Source of the DNA: a virus
IMG/VR virus record: IMGVR_UViG_3300021378_000021
Location: 1 to 64,000 of that record
DNA: 64,000 nt
Reading direction: 5' to 3' (one strand)
The notes beneath the pieces are model-generated. The model had not been told where the DNA came from. It saw only the letters and a list, made by a program, of their open reading frames with translations, and did no database searches. Position numbers and translations under genes: made by a program. Shown here in pieces: positions 22,049 to 29,479 of the stretch. How positions within the stretch are numbered: position 1 is the first letter of the stretch; each line of letters begins with the position of its first letter.

Positions 22049-22056
22049 TATTTATA
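22049..22056 (-). promoter_or_regulatory. Late promoter TATAAATA before the small prohead gene
   Basis: A perfect late -10 element overlapping the stop region of gene 20, 26 nt before the ATG at 22023. It would drive the small prohead genes and gene 21. Confidence 0.75.
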
Positions 22057-23707
22057 TCTCGGCAGCTTTACCGTCTACTTCAGTCATTCCACCATCAATT
22101 TCGGGTTCCATCGGAACATCACCCATCATTCCTTGTTCACCTTCTTGTGGTAATGGTTCTCCAGTTATAGGATCAACAGCACTCGGATCGGGAATAATAC
22201 CATCTTTGATTTCCTGTTCAATCTGCTCATCCATTTCAATCATTTCTCCATCAGTCTGACGAAGAACTTTACTACGAACCCATCTCTGCGAATAATATTT
22301 GCCGATATATGGTTCAATAGATGCAAGAACGCCAAGTCTCTCATTCAACATTTCTGTTTCTTTGAGTTCTGCAAACTGATTATCATACAAGAAATCATAT
22401 TGAATATGATCACTAATTCTATCCCAGTCTTCTACAGAAACAATATTCTTAAGAATGAGTTGAGTCTTCAGCATATCATTGAACATCTGAGCAAATCTTT
22501 TTCTCAGACGACCAACAAACTTGGCAAACTTAAGTTCATCCCTTAAAATTTCAGAAGAACGACCAAGATTAAATCCACCATCGGCAGCAATTCTTGATTC
22601 TGGAACACCGAGTGCTCTATAAAGTTTCTTTTGGAAATACTCAATATCAGCAAGTTCTCCTAAGTTCTGTCCACCTGGAAGAGTTGTGATTTCAGTTCCT
22701 CTACCACCTTCTCTTCTAGGAAGCCAAAAGTCTTCCATCATACTCATAAATTTACGATCATCACGAACTTCACCCGTATTTGCATCATATACAAGTTTGT
22801 TACGATAACGGTTCATAACGTCACGAAGATATTGTTCTGCCTTTACTTTAGGGAGATTGCCAACATCAATATAAAAAATACGACGTTCTGGTGCTCTTGA
22901 TAATCTATAGATGACCAAAGAATCCTCAATCATTCTTAGTTGATTAAGTGCTTTGATTGCTTTGTGAAGATAGGAAAGAACATTTCCTTTATTTCTATCT
23001 ACAAGACCTGAAGTACAATATGTAATTGCATCCTTTGCAATTTTAGTTCCTTTATTTCCACCACCACCGGTTAGGTTTCCAGTTGGATATTGTGGTTTTG
23101 GAGTATAAACAAAATACTCTTCAATCTCTGGGGCAATTCCATTTTTTTGTTCGTCACGACCAGGAATGTTTGGTCCAATAACATTTTTATCTTGTTTCTT
23201 TTCTTGGCGGACAAACCGCATCTTCATTGGGTCGATATACCTCAGTTCCTTAATTCCTTCCTGAGGATTTTTGAGATCGATTACCTTATGATAATAAAGT
23301 CTTCCGTCAACATACCAATTTCTAAAAATTTCGTGTGACTTCTTATCAAAATCTAAAATTTCTTTGATATACTTAAATTCTTGTCTAATTGCTTTCTTTA
23401 AATTGTCCGTAGCATTTAGATTGGATAGTTCAATTTCAATTGGAGAATCATAAAGATCACTCACAATTGCTTCATTTACAACATCTTCGATAGCACCATC
23501 CGCTTCTGGATGTAGTGACATCTCTCTGTATCTTTTTATTAGATCAAATTCTGTTCTATACTGTCCTTCAATATCTACATACGAACCATAAAATCCACTT
23601 GAAATATAGTTATCAACCCCGTCCTCATTATTCACGGGGACGGGGGAAACTACAGATTTGGATTTCTTTTCTGTATCATCAATAGAAAAACCAAAAAGTT
23701 TTGCCAT
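22052..23707 (-). CDS. 20: Portal vertex protein gp20
   Basis: gp20 forms the dodecameric portal through which DNA is packaged. The 551-residue protein has the family blocks DLIKRYREMSLHPEADGAIE, EIVNEAIV-like (DVVNEAIVSDLYDSPIEIEL), LHKAIKALNQLRMIEDSLVI and YRLSRAPERRIFYIDVGNLP, and EYFQKKLYRALGVPESRI-type region. T4 gp20 is 524 residues. The C-terminus has a Gly/Met/Glu-rich tail (EGEQGMMGDVPMEPEIDGGM). It lies between genes 19 and 21 as in T4. A CTAAATA element is 30 nt before its ATG. Confidence 0.97.
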   Translation of the reverse strand: MAKLFGFSIDDTEKKSKSVVSPVPVNNEDGVDNYISSGFYGSYVDIEGQYRTEFDLIKRYREMSLHPEADGAIEDVVNEAIVSDLYDSPIEIELSNLNATDNLKKAIRQEFKYIKEILDFDKKSHEIFRNWYVDGRLYYHKVIDLKNPQEGIKELRYIDPMKMRFVRQEKKQDKNVIGPNIPGRDEQKNGIAPEIEEYFVYTPKPQYPTGNLTGGGGNKGTKIAKDAITYCTSGLVDRNKGNVLSYLHKAIKALNQLRMIEDSLVIYRLSRAPERRIFYIDVGNLPKVKAEQYLRDVMNRYRNKLVYDANTGEVRDDRKFMSMMEDFWLPRREGGRGTEITTLPGGQNLGELADIEYFQKKLYRALGVPESRIAADGGFNLGRSSEILRDELKFAKFVGRLRKRFAQMFNDMLKTQLILKNIVSVEDWDRISDHIQYDFLYDNQFAELKETEMLNERLGVLASIEPYIGKYYSQRWVRSKVLRQTDGEMIEMDEQIEQEIKDGIIPDPSAVDPITGEPLPQEGEQGMMGDVPMEPEIDGGMTEVDGKAAEI

Positions 23708-23740
23708 ATTATAAACTAACTTAGACTACTATTTTATTAT

Positions 23741-24337
23741 TTAGGAGATATCTTCACCACCAGATTGTAGAGTGTTTCCTTTAAATGCTTCCCAATAATG
23801 GACTTGCATTTCTACGGTAAACTCCTGAATAGTGTCAGTTGTCTCATAACTTAGGTCAATTGTAGAAATATTAGTCGGGAAAACATCCTTAAAAGTATAC
23901 TTTCTAAGCACTCCACCAGCACGATCAAGTTGATGAACTTTAGCATCTACTTGATAAAGTGCAGGATCTGTTTCACCAGTTCCATTATCAAGTTTATTGA
24001 TGAAGTTCATCCACTTCTCAAATGCAGATCTAATATTGAATGAAGTATCATTCATTACAGTAATAGTCCACGTTTCGAATGTTCTATCACCTGCAATTTT
24101 CAGGATTCTTCCTCTAAAAGGAATATCGATCGGTGCTACTGTTGAAGAAGGTAGTGCTGCTGCTTTTACTAAAAATCTAGCATTGTCAAGAACTTCGTTT
24201 TCATCTTGAAGATTCACACCTGAAGGGAACGCTAATTCCACTTCAAATAGATTAGGTCTTGCACCACCACCCTTTAATTTACTTTTAAAATCACTAATAG
24301 TTCTTAGTGGTAAAGTATTTACTTGTTGACGAGCCAT
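23741..24337 (-). CDS. 19: Tail tube protein gp19
   Basis: gp19 hexamers stack to form the inner tail tube. The 198-residue product has ARPNLFEVELAFPSGVNLQD near the N-terminus, AAALPSSTVAPIDIPFRGRI, FETWTITVMNDTSFNIRSAF followed by EKWMNFIN, and QEFTVEMQVHYWEAF near the end. These are the conserved strands of the T4 tube family. T4 gp19 is 163 residues. It lies directly downstream of gene 18. Confidence 0.93.
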   Translation of the reverse strand: MARQQVNTLPLRTISDFKSKLKGGGARPNLFEVELAFPSGVNLQDENEVLDNARFLVKAAALPSSTVAPIDIPFRGRILKIAGDRTFETWTITVMNDTSFNIRSAFEKWMNFINKLDNGTGETDPALYQVDAKVHQLDRAGGVLRKYTFKDVFPTNISTIDLSYETTDTIQEFTVEMQVHYWEAFKGNTLQSGGEDIS

Positions 24338-24356
24338 TGTTTCTTAAACCTCTAGA

Positions 24357-26534
24357 TTAAACGTTACCGATTACTTCATCAAATGAAACACCAGTTCTGG
24401 TGGCAACAAACGTAAGACCGATGAAGTTGATTGATCTTGCGGGTTTGATAAAGATTTCTGCTACAAACTCATTATTATCTATAATAGCAGCAGTGTTATT
24501 TGTCTCATCACAAATAACTACAAAGTCGAAGATTCCTCTCTTTGCCTGAACATCACGAAGGAATGGTTCGACAATATTCACAAAGTTAGTTCTTGTGATT
24601 TCATCATTAAACTCAAAGAGTTGATCTTTTGCAGCAGCAGAGATTGCGTCCTCAAGATAGATGAACAAACGACGAACGTTAATACGATCAAATGCTGACG
24701 ACTTACCAAATCCAGTCTTATCTCCAAAGAGAACAATACCGGCACCAGGTGAGAAGATTACTGGATTGACTCTATTAGAATACAATCTATCTCTCTGTAC
24801 TTTAGATGGAGTATATGCAAGTTTAACTGCATTTAGAATTCCACCACGATTTGTTCCTGCTGGTGAGAACCATGGGAAGTTGTTCGCATCATTTCTGGCA
24901 CAAAGTCCTGCAATGTCTCCGTTTAGTGGAACATATCTGAAGGTATTTGCAAACCTATCAAACATATACTTGTAACCACTATCAAAGATTCCATAAGTTG
25001 ATGAAGTGATAGGAGCATAGAAACTGATTACATTCTCAGTAATCGTCTCATCTGAATTGATAGTTACTGCTCTATCATCAGATGTATCAGTAATTGCTGC
25101 AGCTCTGTATGGAGAGATGAATGCAATTGCATCCTTTCTTGCTTCGGCAACCGCAATACACTTATTCGCAAGTGCTTGTGCTTCTTCCTTAATATATCCT
25201 GCAGATCCCATAAGAATGAAATCTACATTATACTTTTCAGTATTCTCAAATAATCCGTAACCAGTAGCCAATCCATTTAGACCTGGACTTAATGCACCAG
25301 TATTTTCTATGTTACCTGCTCCATCATAATTCCAACCACCACCTAATGTGTTGTTAGAATTACCAGTTGCTCCAAAAGTAATACCTTCTGCATTTTGATT
25401 CCAAGATACATCAGTTTCAGGATCGAATCCAGTTCCACCACTAACGAATCCAGTGGTCACAATACCTGCTGGTTGTGATCCTGCAAAAATATTTGGAGAA
25501 CCATTTGCAATATACTTTCTCCAGTATGAAGGAGATCCAAGAGAGAATTCTGCATCTTTTGCTTTTGATAGTGATAGATGCTTCTCAAGAATTGTTCCAG
25601 AGTTTCCAGTGATATCTCCATCACCATCAACTACGACAACATGGACTTCATCAAATCTAGAACCTCTTGATGCTGCATATTCAGAAGTTCCTGGACGATC
25701 TGCAAGTTGATTCCACTTAACAGTCGATGAAGAAGTTAAAGTAAGTGATTGTTGATCGAACCAATCTGCCTGTGCAGTAATTGAAGTAGTTGCATATGAT
25801 ACTGCTTGTCCACTAGTGTGAATTGCTACATTCCCAGTTCCGGAGAATGCATAAACACCTGATGGTTGATAATCAACTTCAGTTACAGTTCCTGCTGCAG
25901 AAACGTGCTCAAGAACTTTTACATAAGCATCCGAACCGGCAACCTGAGTTACAATACCTTTTAAATATCCATCAAGAACTGAAGTAGTTCCTGCTCCGGG
26001 AAGTACTGCTGAAATTGTTTGAGTAACTCCCATTCCAACAACAAGTCCTGCAGGTGCTGCAGAAAGTGTAAGAATTTGATCTGCCTTGGCATCAATAATA
26101 CCAACTCTTAAACCATTTGACCAAGAACCGGGATTTCTCGCAGCAACAACTACACCTGCAATTGGATTTTCGTTGTATCCTAGTTCTTCGTAGTGCTCAA
26201 GACTCTTAATCTTGATACTTGTGGTAGCTGCGGAAACAGCAACAAAACCGTTTTGTAGATCAGTGTCATCTGCTCTTACAACACTAAGTGCTCCACCATA
26301 TGCCAGATAAGAAGAAGCAACTAACCAGTGCTCATAGTGCTTATCTGTTCCATATGGTTTTCCGAACACATCTAATAAGTCTTTCTCGCTTCCGATTACT
26401 GTAGGAAGATCGACAGGACCTTGTGCAAAAGGTGCAACAATTGCACCGATGCCACTGGAGGTTGGGTCAACCCTACCGACAGTTAAGTCTACTTCTCTTA
26501 CTACAATACCAGGAGATGCTAAATTTAGTGGCAT
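24357..26534 (-). CDS. 18: Contractile tail sheath protein gp18
   Basis: gp18 forms the contractile sheath. The 725-residue protein starts at the ATG at 26534 (MPLNLASPGIVVREVDLTVG), supported by GAGGAAAA upstream. Landmarks are the N-terminal VREVDLT, the variable middle domain, and the C-terminal sheath core FGDKTGFGKSSAFDRINVRR and LFIYLEDAISAAAKDQLFEF near residues 610-650. T4 gp18 is 659 residues; the middle is expanded by Gly/Ser/Thr-rich segments. It is followed by gp19. A palindromic CCTAAATATTTTTAGG, including a CTAAATA late-like motif, lies 34 nt upstream. Confidence 0.97.
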   Translation of the reverse strand: MPLNLASPGIVVREVDLTVGRVDPTSSGIGAIVAPFAQGPVDLPTVIGSEKDLLDVFGKPYGTDKHYEHWLVASSYLAYGGALSVVRADDTDLQNGFVAVSAATTSIKIKSLEHYEELGYNENPIAGVVVAARNPGSWSNGLRVGIIDAKADQILTLSAAPAGLVVGMGVTQTISAVLPGAGTTSVLDGYLKGIVTQVAGSDAYVKVLEHVSAAGTVTEVDYQPSGVYAFSGTGNVAIHTSGQAVSYATTSITAQADWFDQQSLTLTSSSTVKWNQLADRPGTSEYAASRGSRFDEVHVVVVDGDGDITGNSGTILEKHLSLSKAKDAEFSLGSPSYWRKYIANGSPNIFAGSQPAGIVTTGFVSGGTGFDPETDVSWNQNAEGITFGATGNSNNTLGGGWNYDGAGNIENTGALSPGLNGLATGYGLFENTEKYNVDFILMGSAGYIKEEAQALANKCIAVAEARKDAIAFISPYRAAAITDTSDDRAVTINSDETITENVISFYAPITSSTYGIFDSGYKYMFDRFANTFRYVPLNGDIAGLCARNDANNFPWFSPAGTNRGGILNAVKLAYTPSKVQRDRLYSNRVNPVIFSPGAGIVLFGDKTGFGKSSAFDRINVRRLFIYLEDAISAAAKDQLFEFNDEITRTNFVNIVEPFLRDVQAKRGIFDFVVICDETNNTAAIIDNNEFVAEIFIKPARSINFIGLTFVATRTGVSFDEVIGNV

Positions 26535-26615
26535 CTTGTTTTTTCCTCGCATCCAATTTACCTAAAAATATTTAGGAAAAGGGGCATTTCTAGTGGGGAA
26601 ACGATGCGTGAATAC
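26535..26615 (-). other. Gap before gene 18 with palindrome and CTAAATA motif
   Basis: An 81-nt non-coding gap. It contains the palindrome at 26561-26576 (CCTAAA, 4-nt spacer, TTTAGG). On the minus strand this includes CTAAATAT, which fits a variant late promoter at the right distance from the gene 18 ATG. No T-run follows the hairpin, so it is unlikely to be a terminator. Confidence 0.35.
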
Positions 26616-26837
26616 TTACCAATCAGGATATTCCCATACTAAAGTGCTTTTTCTACCTCTACTTACTCTTTTGACCGTACATTCCTTACATTCATATGAA
26701 TATGCTGACGGTAATGTTTTTCTACCTTTTCGAGTCAAATAAAAATCATCTATTAAACTTTTAACTTCTCCACAAACTCTACATTTGCGATCAAAAAATA
26801 ATAAATGTTCCAATTCAATTTCATCATCAATAGACAT
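26616..26837 (-). CDS. Small zinc-ribbon protein (73 aa)
   Basis: Two CxxC pairs, CRVCG (about 19-23) and CKECT (about 50-54), with the intervening DDFYLTRKGRKTLPSAYSYE, make a plausible single zinc-binding knuckle. The layout, C-x-x-C then F-Y-x-x-R then Y-S-Y-x-C-x-x-C, is common in phage HNH-associated zinc proteins and in stand-alone cyanophage proteins, but no HNH catalytic His-Asn-His is visible. The start overlaps the gene 17 stop. It could bind nucleic acid; the function is unknown. Confidence 0.7.
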   Translation of the reverse strand: MSIDDEIELEHLLFFDRKCRVCGEVKSLIDDFYLTRKGRKTLPSAYSYECKECTVKRVSRGRKSTLVWEYPDW

Positions 26838-28003
26838 TACCTATAATCCCACATATATGAACGATCTCCATATTCATCTGCATACCATCTATCTCCAGAA
26901 TCATCTACAAAAGTTGTTTCACCGTTAATTCCATCCTCAATAAATCCAAATGGAGCCATGTCCTGATCAATTTGATTTTTTTGCTCTTCATATATTCTCT
27001 TTCTTACATCATTCTCTGTCATCTCCTTAAAATATTCTTGTGCTACTAACCAGGAGAATATTACAAGACACATTGCCAAGTCATCATTACATCCTTCTTC
27101 TGCTTCAAAAGAATTTCCTTTTTGTGAAAATGTAGTTAGTTCTGATATGATTTCATAATCAGATGCAAGTAATTTATCATCTTCTATAAGAGTTTTAAGA
27201 TTTGAACATCCTAATTTTTTGACTGCTGAAGTTGTACGAACTCCAAGTTGAGTTTTTTTACCAGAAAATCCTGTTCCCACTATCTGTCCATTTCTACCTC
27301 TCATAGTTGCCATTAAAATATTCTCATATTCCAAATCATATTGAAGAATACTAGCAACTTGATCACCGATATCATTAACCTCTATCAATAGCCAGGATTG
27401 ATTATATCCTTTTGCTACATCAAATATGATATTAGGAAACAACATTGGTTTGATTTCATTGTTCCTATATTTTGCAACTACTTTATATGGAAACTCTGTG
27501 ATATCAAAAACAATAAATGCCGAATAATCATTACCAAGACCACGGGCAACATCAACCGTGATTAGATAATTATGATCCTCAATAGGATTTTCATAAACAT
27601 CTAATCCGGCATTTCTTTGTATCGGGTCTTCATATACTAAAGTTTTGAGTTTTGATGGATTGATAAGAGTATTAACAGAACCCAAGAACTCGCAGTTGTG
27701 TGATACTATATTGTTTGAATAGTAAAGATTGTCTTCGCCAACATCAAGTAAATCATAAAGATAAATTCCTTCTTCTACTATTTCATTATATAATACTTTC
27801 TTTTCTTGTAAAATATCATCAACTTTAATTGTTGATGCCTTAATTTTTTCTTTTCCGAAAGAATGATTATCGGAGCATTTTATTTCTGATCCGTCATCAA
27901 ATATTATCCAATGGTAAAAAGGTTTATAAACTTTTTGTATTCCTGAAAAATCTTTAAATCCATCAGGTGTTTTTACTTTAATATTTTTATTAATCTTAAA
28001 CAT
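26837..28003 (-). CDS. 17: Terminase large subunit gp17, C-terminal part fused to split C-intein
   Basis: The 388-residue product has two parts. Residues 1-103 are a C-terminal intein piece: FYHWIIFDDGSEIKCSDNHS (29-48) carries the block B region with Ser44 and His47, KVLYNEIVEEGIYLYDLLDV is block F, and NNIVSHN (97-103) is block G with His102 and terminal Asn103. Cys104 is the +1 extein residue. Residues 104-388 are the terminase nuclease half: CEFLGSVNTLI, then VDVARGLGNDYS (metal Asp), LIEVNDIGDQV and EEGCNDDLAMCLVIFSW, matching T4 gp17 LDCSEGRGQDY, IELNSTG and EEGYHDDLVMSLVIFGW. By itself it has no ATPase domain, so it needs trans-splicing with the product at 28593-29471. Its ATG overlaps the endonuclease stop by 8 nt. 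Confidence 0.95.
   Translation of the reverse strand: MFKINKNIKVKTPDGFKDFSGIQKVYKPFYHWIIFDDGSEIKCSDNHSFGKEKIKASTIKVDDILQEKKVLYNEIVEEGIYLYDLLDVGEDNLYYSNNIVSHNCEFLGSVNTLINPSKLKTLVYEDPIQRNAGLDVYENPIEDHNYLITVDVARGLGNDYSAFIVFDITEFPYKVVAKYRNNEIKPMLFPNIIFDVAKGYNQSWLLIEVNDIGDQVASILQYDLEYENILMATMRGRNGQIVGTGFSGKKTQLGVRTTSAVKKLGCSNLKTLIEDDKLLASDYEIISELTTFSQKGNSFEAEEGCNDDLAMCLVIFSWLVAQEYFKEMTENDVRKRIYEEQKNQIDQDMAPFGFIEDGINGETTFVDDSGDRWYADEYGDRSYMWDYR
27695..28003 (-). other. C-intein coding segment (about 103 residues)
   Basis: Codes for the intein part from the ATG at 28003 to the terminal Asn codon ending at 27695; the next codon (27694-27692) is the +1 Cys. From memory it closely resembles the C-piece of the AceL-TerL split intein (shared FxGIQKV, IIFDD, KVLYNE and VSHN-C). 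Most of the intein fold is in this piece. Confidence 0.9.
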
Positions 28004-28565
28004 TTTTCCAACACTCGTTTAAAATAATCTTCTTCAATCCTTGAGGAGTTAAATTATATTCTTCGGCATATTCTCTACAAAATGCCTGAACATAAGACAT
28101 TTTTTTGCCATTTTTCATAGTCATTCCAACATTCTGTAAATATGGTTTTTTATTATATAGTTTTCTTATTGTTCTTATCGTATTATCATTAATTTTTCTG
28201 CTAAAAACTCTGCCTTTTCTAGAGTTACTCATTTTCACTAAAGTTTCTTCAGAAAAGCAATTTTTAATTCCTTTGTTCCAAGGAATATTACCTTTCTTAA
28301 CTCCGCCAATTCCTTTCCTTTCATAATCTCCAAAACCTTCCCCACCAGTGGACTTGTTCCATCCATTTGTAAAAGTATTAAATTTTTCTATGTAAAAAAT
28401 TTCTTTTTCCTTTGCTTTTTCTGGAACATCTATTTGCTCTTTTATTTCAAAAGTGTGTGGGGGTTTATTTCTTTTATGTTCTCTTTTTCTATCATCTAAA
28501 TTTTGGGTTTGTCCTACATATTTGACTTCGTTGTTTGAATCTTTAAGGAAGTATATATGATACAT
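27996..28565 (-). CDS. GIY-YIG homing endonuclease within split gene 17
   Basis: The 189-residue protein begins MYHIYFLKDSNNEVKYVGQT, the GIY-YIG module (HIYFLKD and KYVGQT), with Arg27 in DDRKREHKR and Glu in KEIFYIEKFN as likely catalytic residues. The C-terminal part has GNIPWNKGIKNCFSEETLVK followed by MSNSRKGR (NUMOD3-type DNA-binding repeat) and a helical end. It is a separate reading frame on the same strand between the two terminase halves. It is 27 nt from the N-half stop and overlaps the C-half start by 8 nt. It probably cuts intein-less gene 17 alleles and mobilises the locus. A TATAAATA motif lies 9 nt upstream with no ribosome site. Confidence 0.92.
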   Translation of the reverse strand: MYHIYFLKDSNNEVKYVGQTQNLDDRKREHKRNKPPHTFEIKEQIDVPEKAKEKEIFYIEKFNTFTNGWNKSTGGEGFGDYERKGIGGVKKGNIPWNKGIKNCFSEETLVKMSNSRKGRVFSRKINDNTIRTIRKLYNKKPYLQNVGMTMKNGKKMSYVQAFCREYAEEYNLTPQGLKKIILNECWKNV

Positions 28566-28573
28566 TTTATTAT

Positions 28574-28581
28574 TATTTATA
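28574..28581 (-). promoter_or_regulatory. Late promoter TATAAATA before the GIY-YIG gene
   Basis: A perfect late -10 element inside the 27-nt gap between the N-half stop and the endonuclease ATG at 28565. Transcription would start around 28567, giving a leaderless or near-leaderless mRNA that also covers the C-terminal half of gene 17. Confidence 0.6.
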
Positions 28582-28592
28582 ATCCAAAAAAC

Positions 28593-29471
28593 TCACAATC
28601 GTTCATATAAATTTTCCATAGAAGTTTTTTGTACAATTCCATTATCATCCAAAATTTCAATCTCTGTATCACCACCCAAACATTCAAACTCAACCCGAAA
28701 TTGTTGTTCAGATGTGTTTGCAATTGTTTGTTCTTTCCAAACTACATCTCTACCAGGAACTTCTGACCAATGAACTTCTGTAGGAATATATTCGTTTTTA
28801 TTTCTTTCCGCATCGTGCCACATACGGTAGAAGTGATTCATACCGTGTGGTGTGGATACAATAATTACCTTTGTGCTTTTGCCAGAAGTAATAGTAGGAT
28901 AAACAGATGCAAAGAAGGAGTCAGCGACGTGATTAGGGACGAATGCGAATTCGTCGAGAAATAAGATATTGAACGACATGCCTCGGACAGCACTCGCAGA
29001 TGTAGATGATGCCAATATCTTACTGCCATTTTCGAGTTCTATATTTCCTTTATTCCATACCAAAATACCTTGCTGCATCCATTTTGGTAAGTTTTCATAT
29101 GCAGTTGATAATCTTGCTAACAATTCTCTGGCAGTAGATGCTTTGTTTGCCAGAATACCAATGTTTACACTGTCATTAAAAAGTGCATAATGTAAAAGAT
29201 ATGATACCACAGTAGTAGACTTACCAGTCTGTCGTGGCATCTTACAAATATTGAATCTGTTATTGTGGAAATTGTGAATTAGTTTCTCTTGAAAATGATA
29301 TGGATGAAACTGTGTTAAACCTTCATCAAGAGAAACAATTTTAATATAGTTATTTGCAAAATAAACCGGATCTTGTTTACATTTCAGAAATTCAATAATT
29401 TGATCTTCTGTAAACTCAATCGCAGTATTTGCTTTTTTTAATAATGGATTACCAAGATATACGTCACTCAT
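28593..29471 (-). CDS. 17: Terminase large subunit gp17, N-terminal part with split N-intein
   Basis: The 292-residue product is the packaging ATPase half. Walker A is PRQTGKST (79-86), Walker B NILFLDEF (168-175) and the coupling motif STPHG (206-210). Residue 264 is Cys, the start of an intein piece of only 29 residues: CLGGDTEIEIL to MENLYERL, then TGA. The preceding extein, SEQQFRVEFE, is the point where T4 gp17 has EQFRQEHTAAFEG, so the junction is at the ATPase-nuclease border. Joining residues 1-263 to residues 104-388 of the C-part gives 548 residues, a normal length for a cyanophage gp17. The nuclease half is encoded at 26837-28003. Confidence 0.95.
   Translation of the reverse strand: MSDVYLGNPLLKKANTAIEFTEDQIIEFLKCKQDPVYFANNYIKIVSLDEGLTQFHPYHFQEKLIHNFHNNRFNICKMPRQTGKSTTVVSYLLHYALFNDSVNIGILANKASTARELLARLSTAYENLPKWMQQGILVWNKGNIELENGSKILASSTSASAVRGMSFNILFLDEFAFVPNHVADSFFASVYPTITSGKSTKVIIVSTPHGMNHFYRMWHDAERNKNEYIPTEVHWSEVPGRDVVWKEQTIANTSEQQFRVEFECLGGDTEIEILDDNGIVQKTSMENLYERL
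28596..28682 (-). other. Ultra-short N-intein coding segment (29 residues)
   Basis: The segment from the Cys1 codon (TGT, 28682-28680) to the last sense codon before TGA. Block A (C-x-x-G-D-T-x-I) is present. Canonical split inteins have about 100 residues here, so the break is far to the N-terminal side, as in the AceL-TerL intein (25 residues, from memory, also ending LYKRL-). Confidence 0.9.
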
Positions 29472-29479
29472 AAAAATAA

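Noticed and set aside
26561-26576. Palindrome CCTAAA-4-TTTAGG as a terminator or operator
   Set aside because: There is no T-run and it is AT-rich. A variant late promoter explains it as well, and evidence for an operator is lacking.
26837-29471. Split gene 17 as a pseudogene or a sequencing frameshift
   Set aside because: The junctions carry matching intein ends with Cys, His-Asn and Cys residues. The intervening gene is a complete endonuclease. All terminase motifs are intact on both sides.
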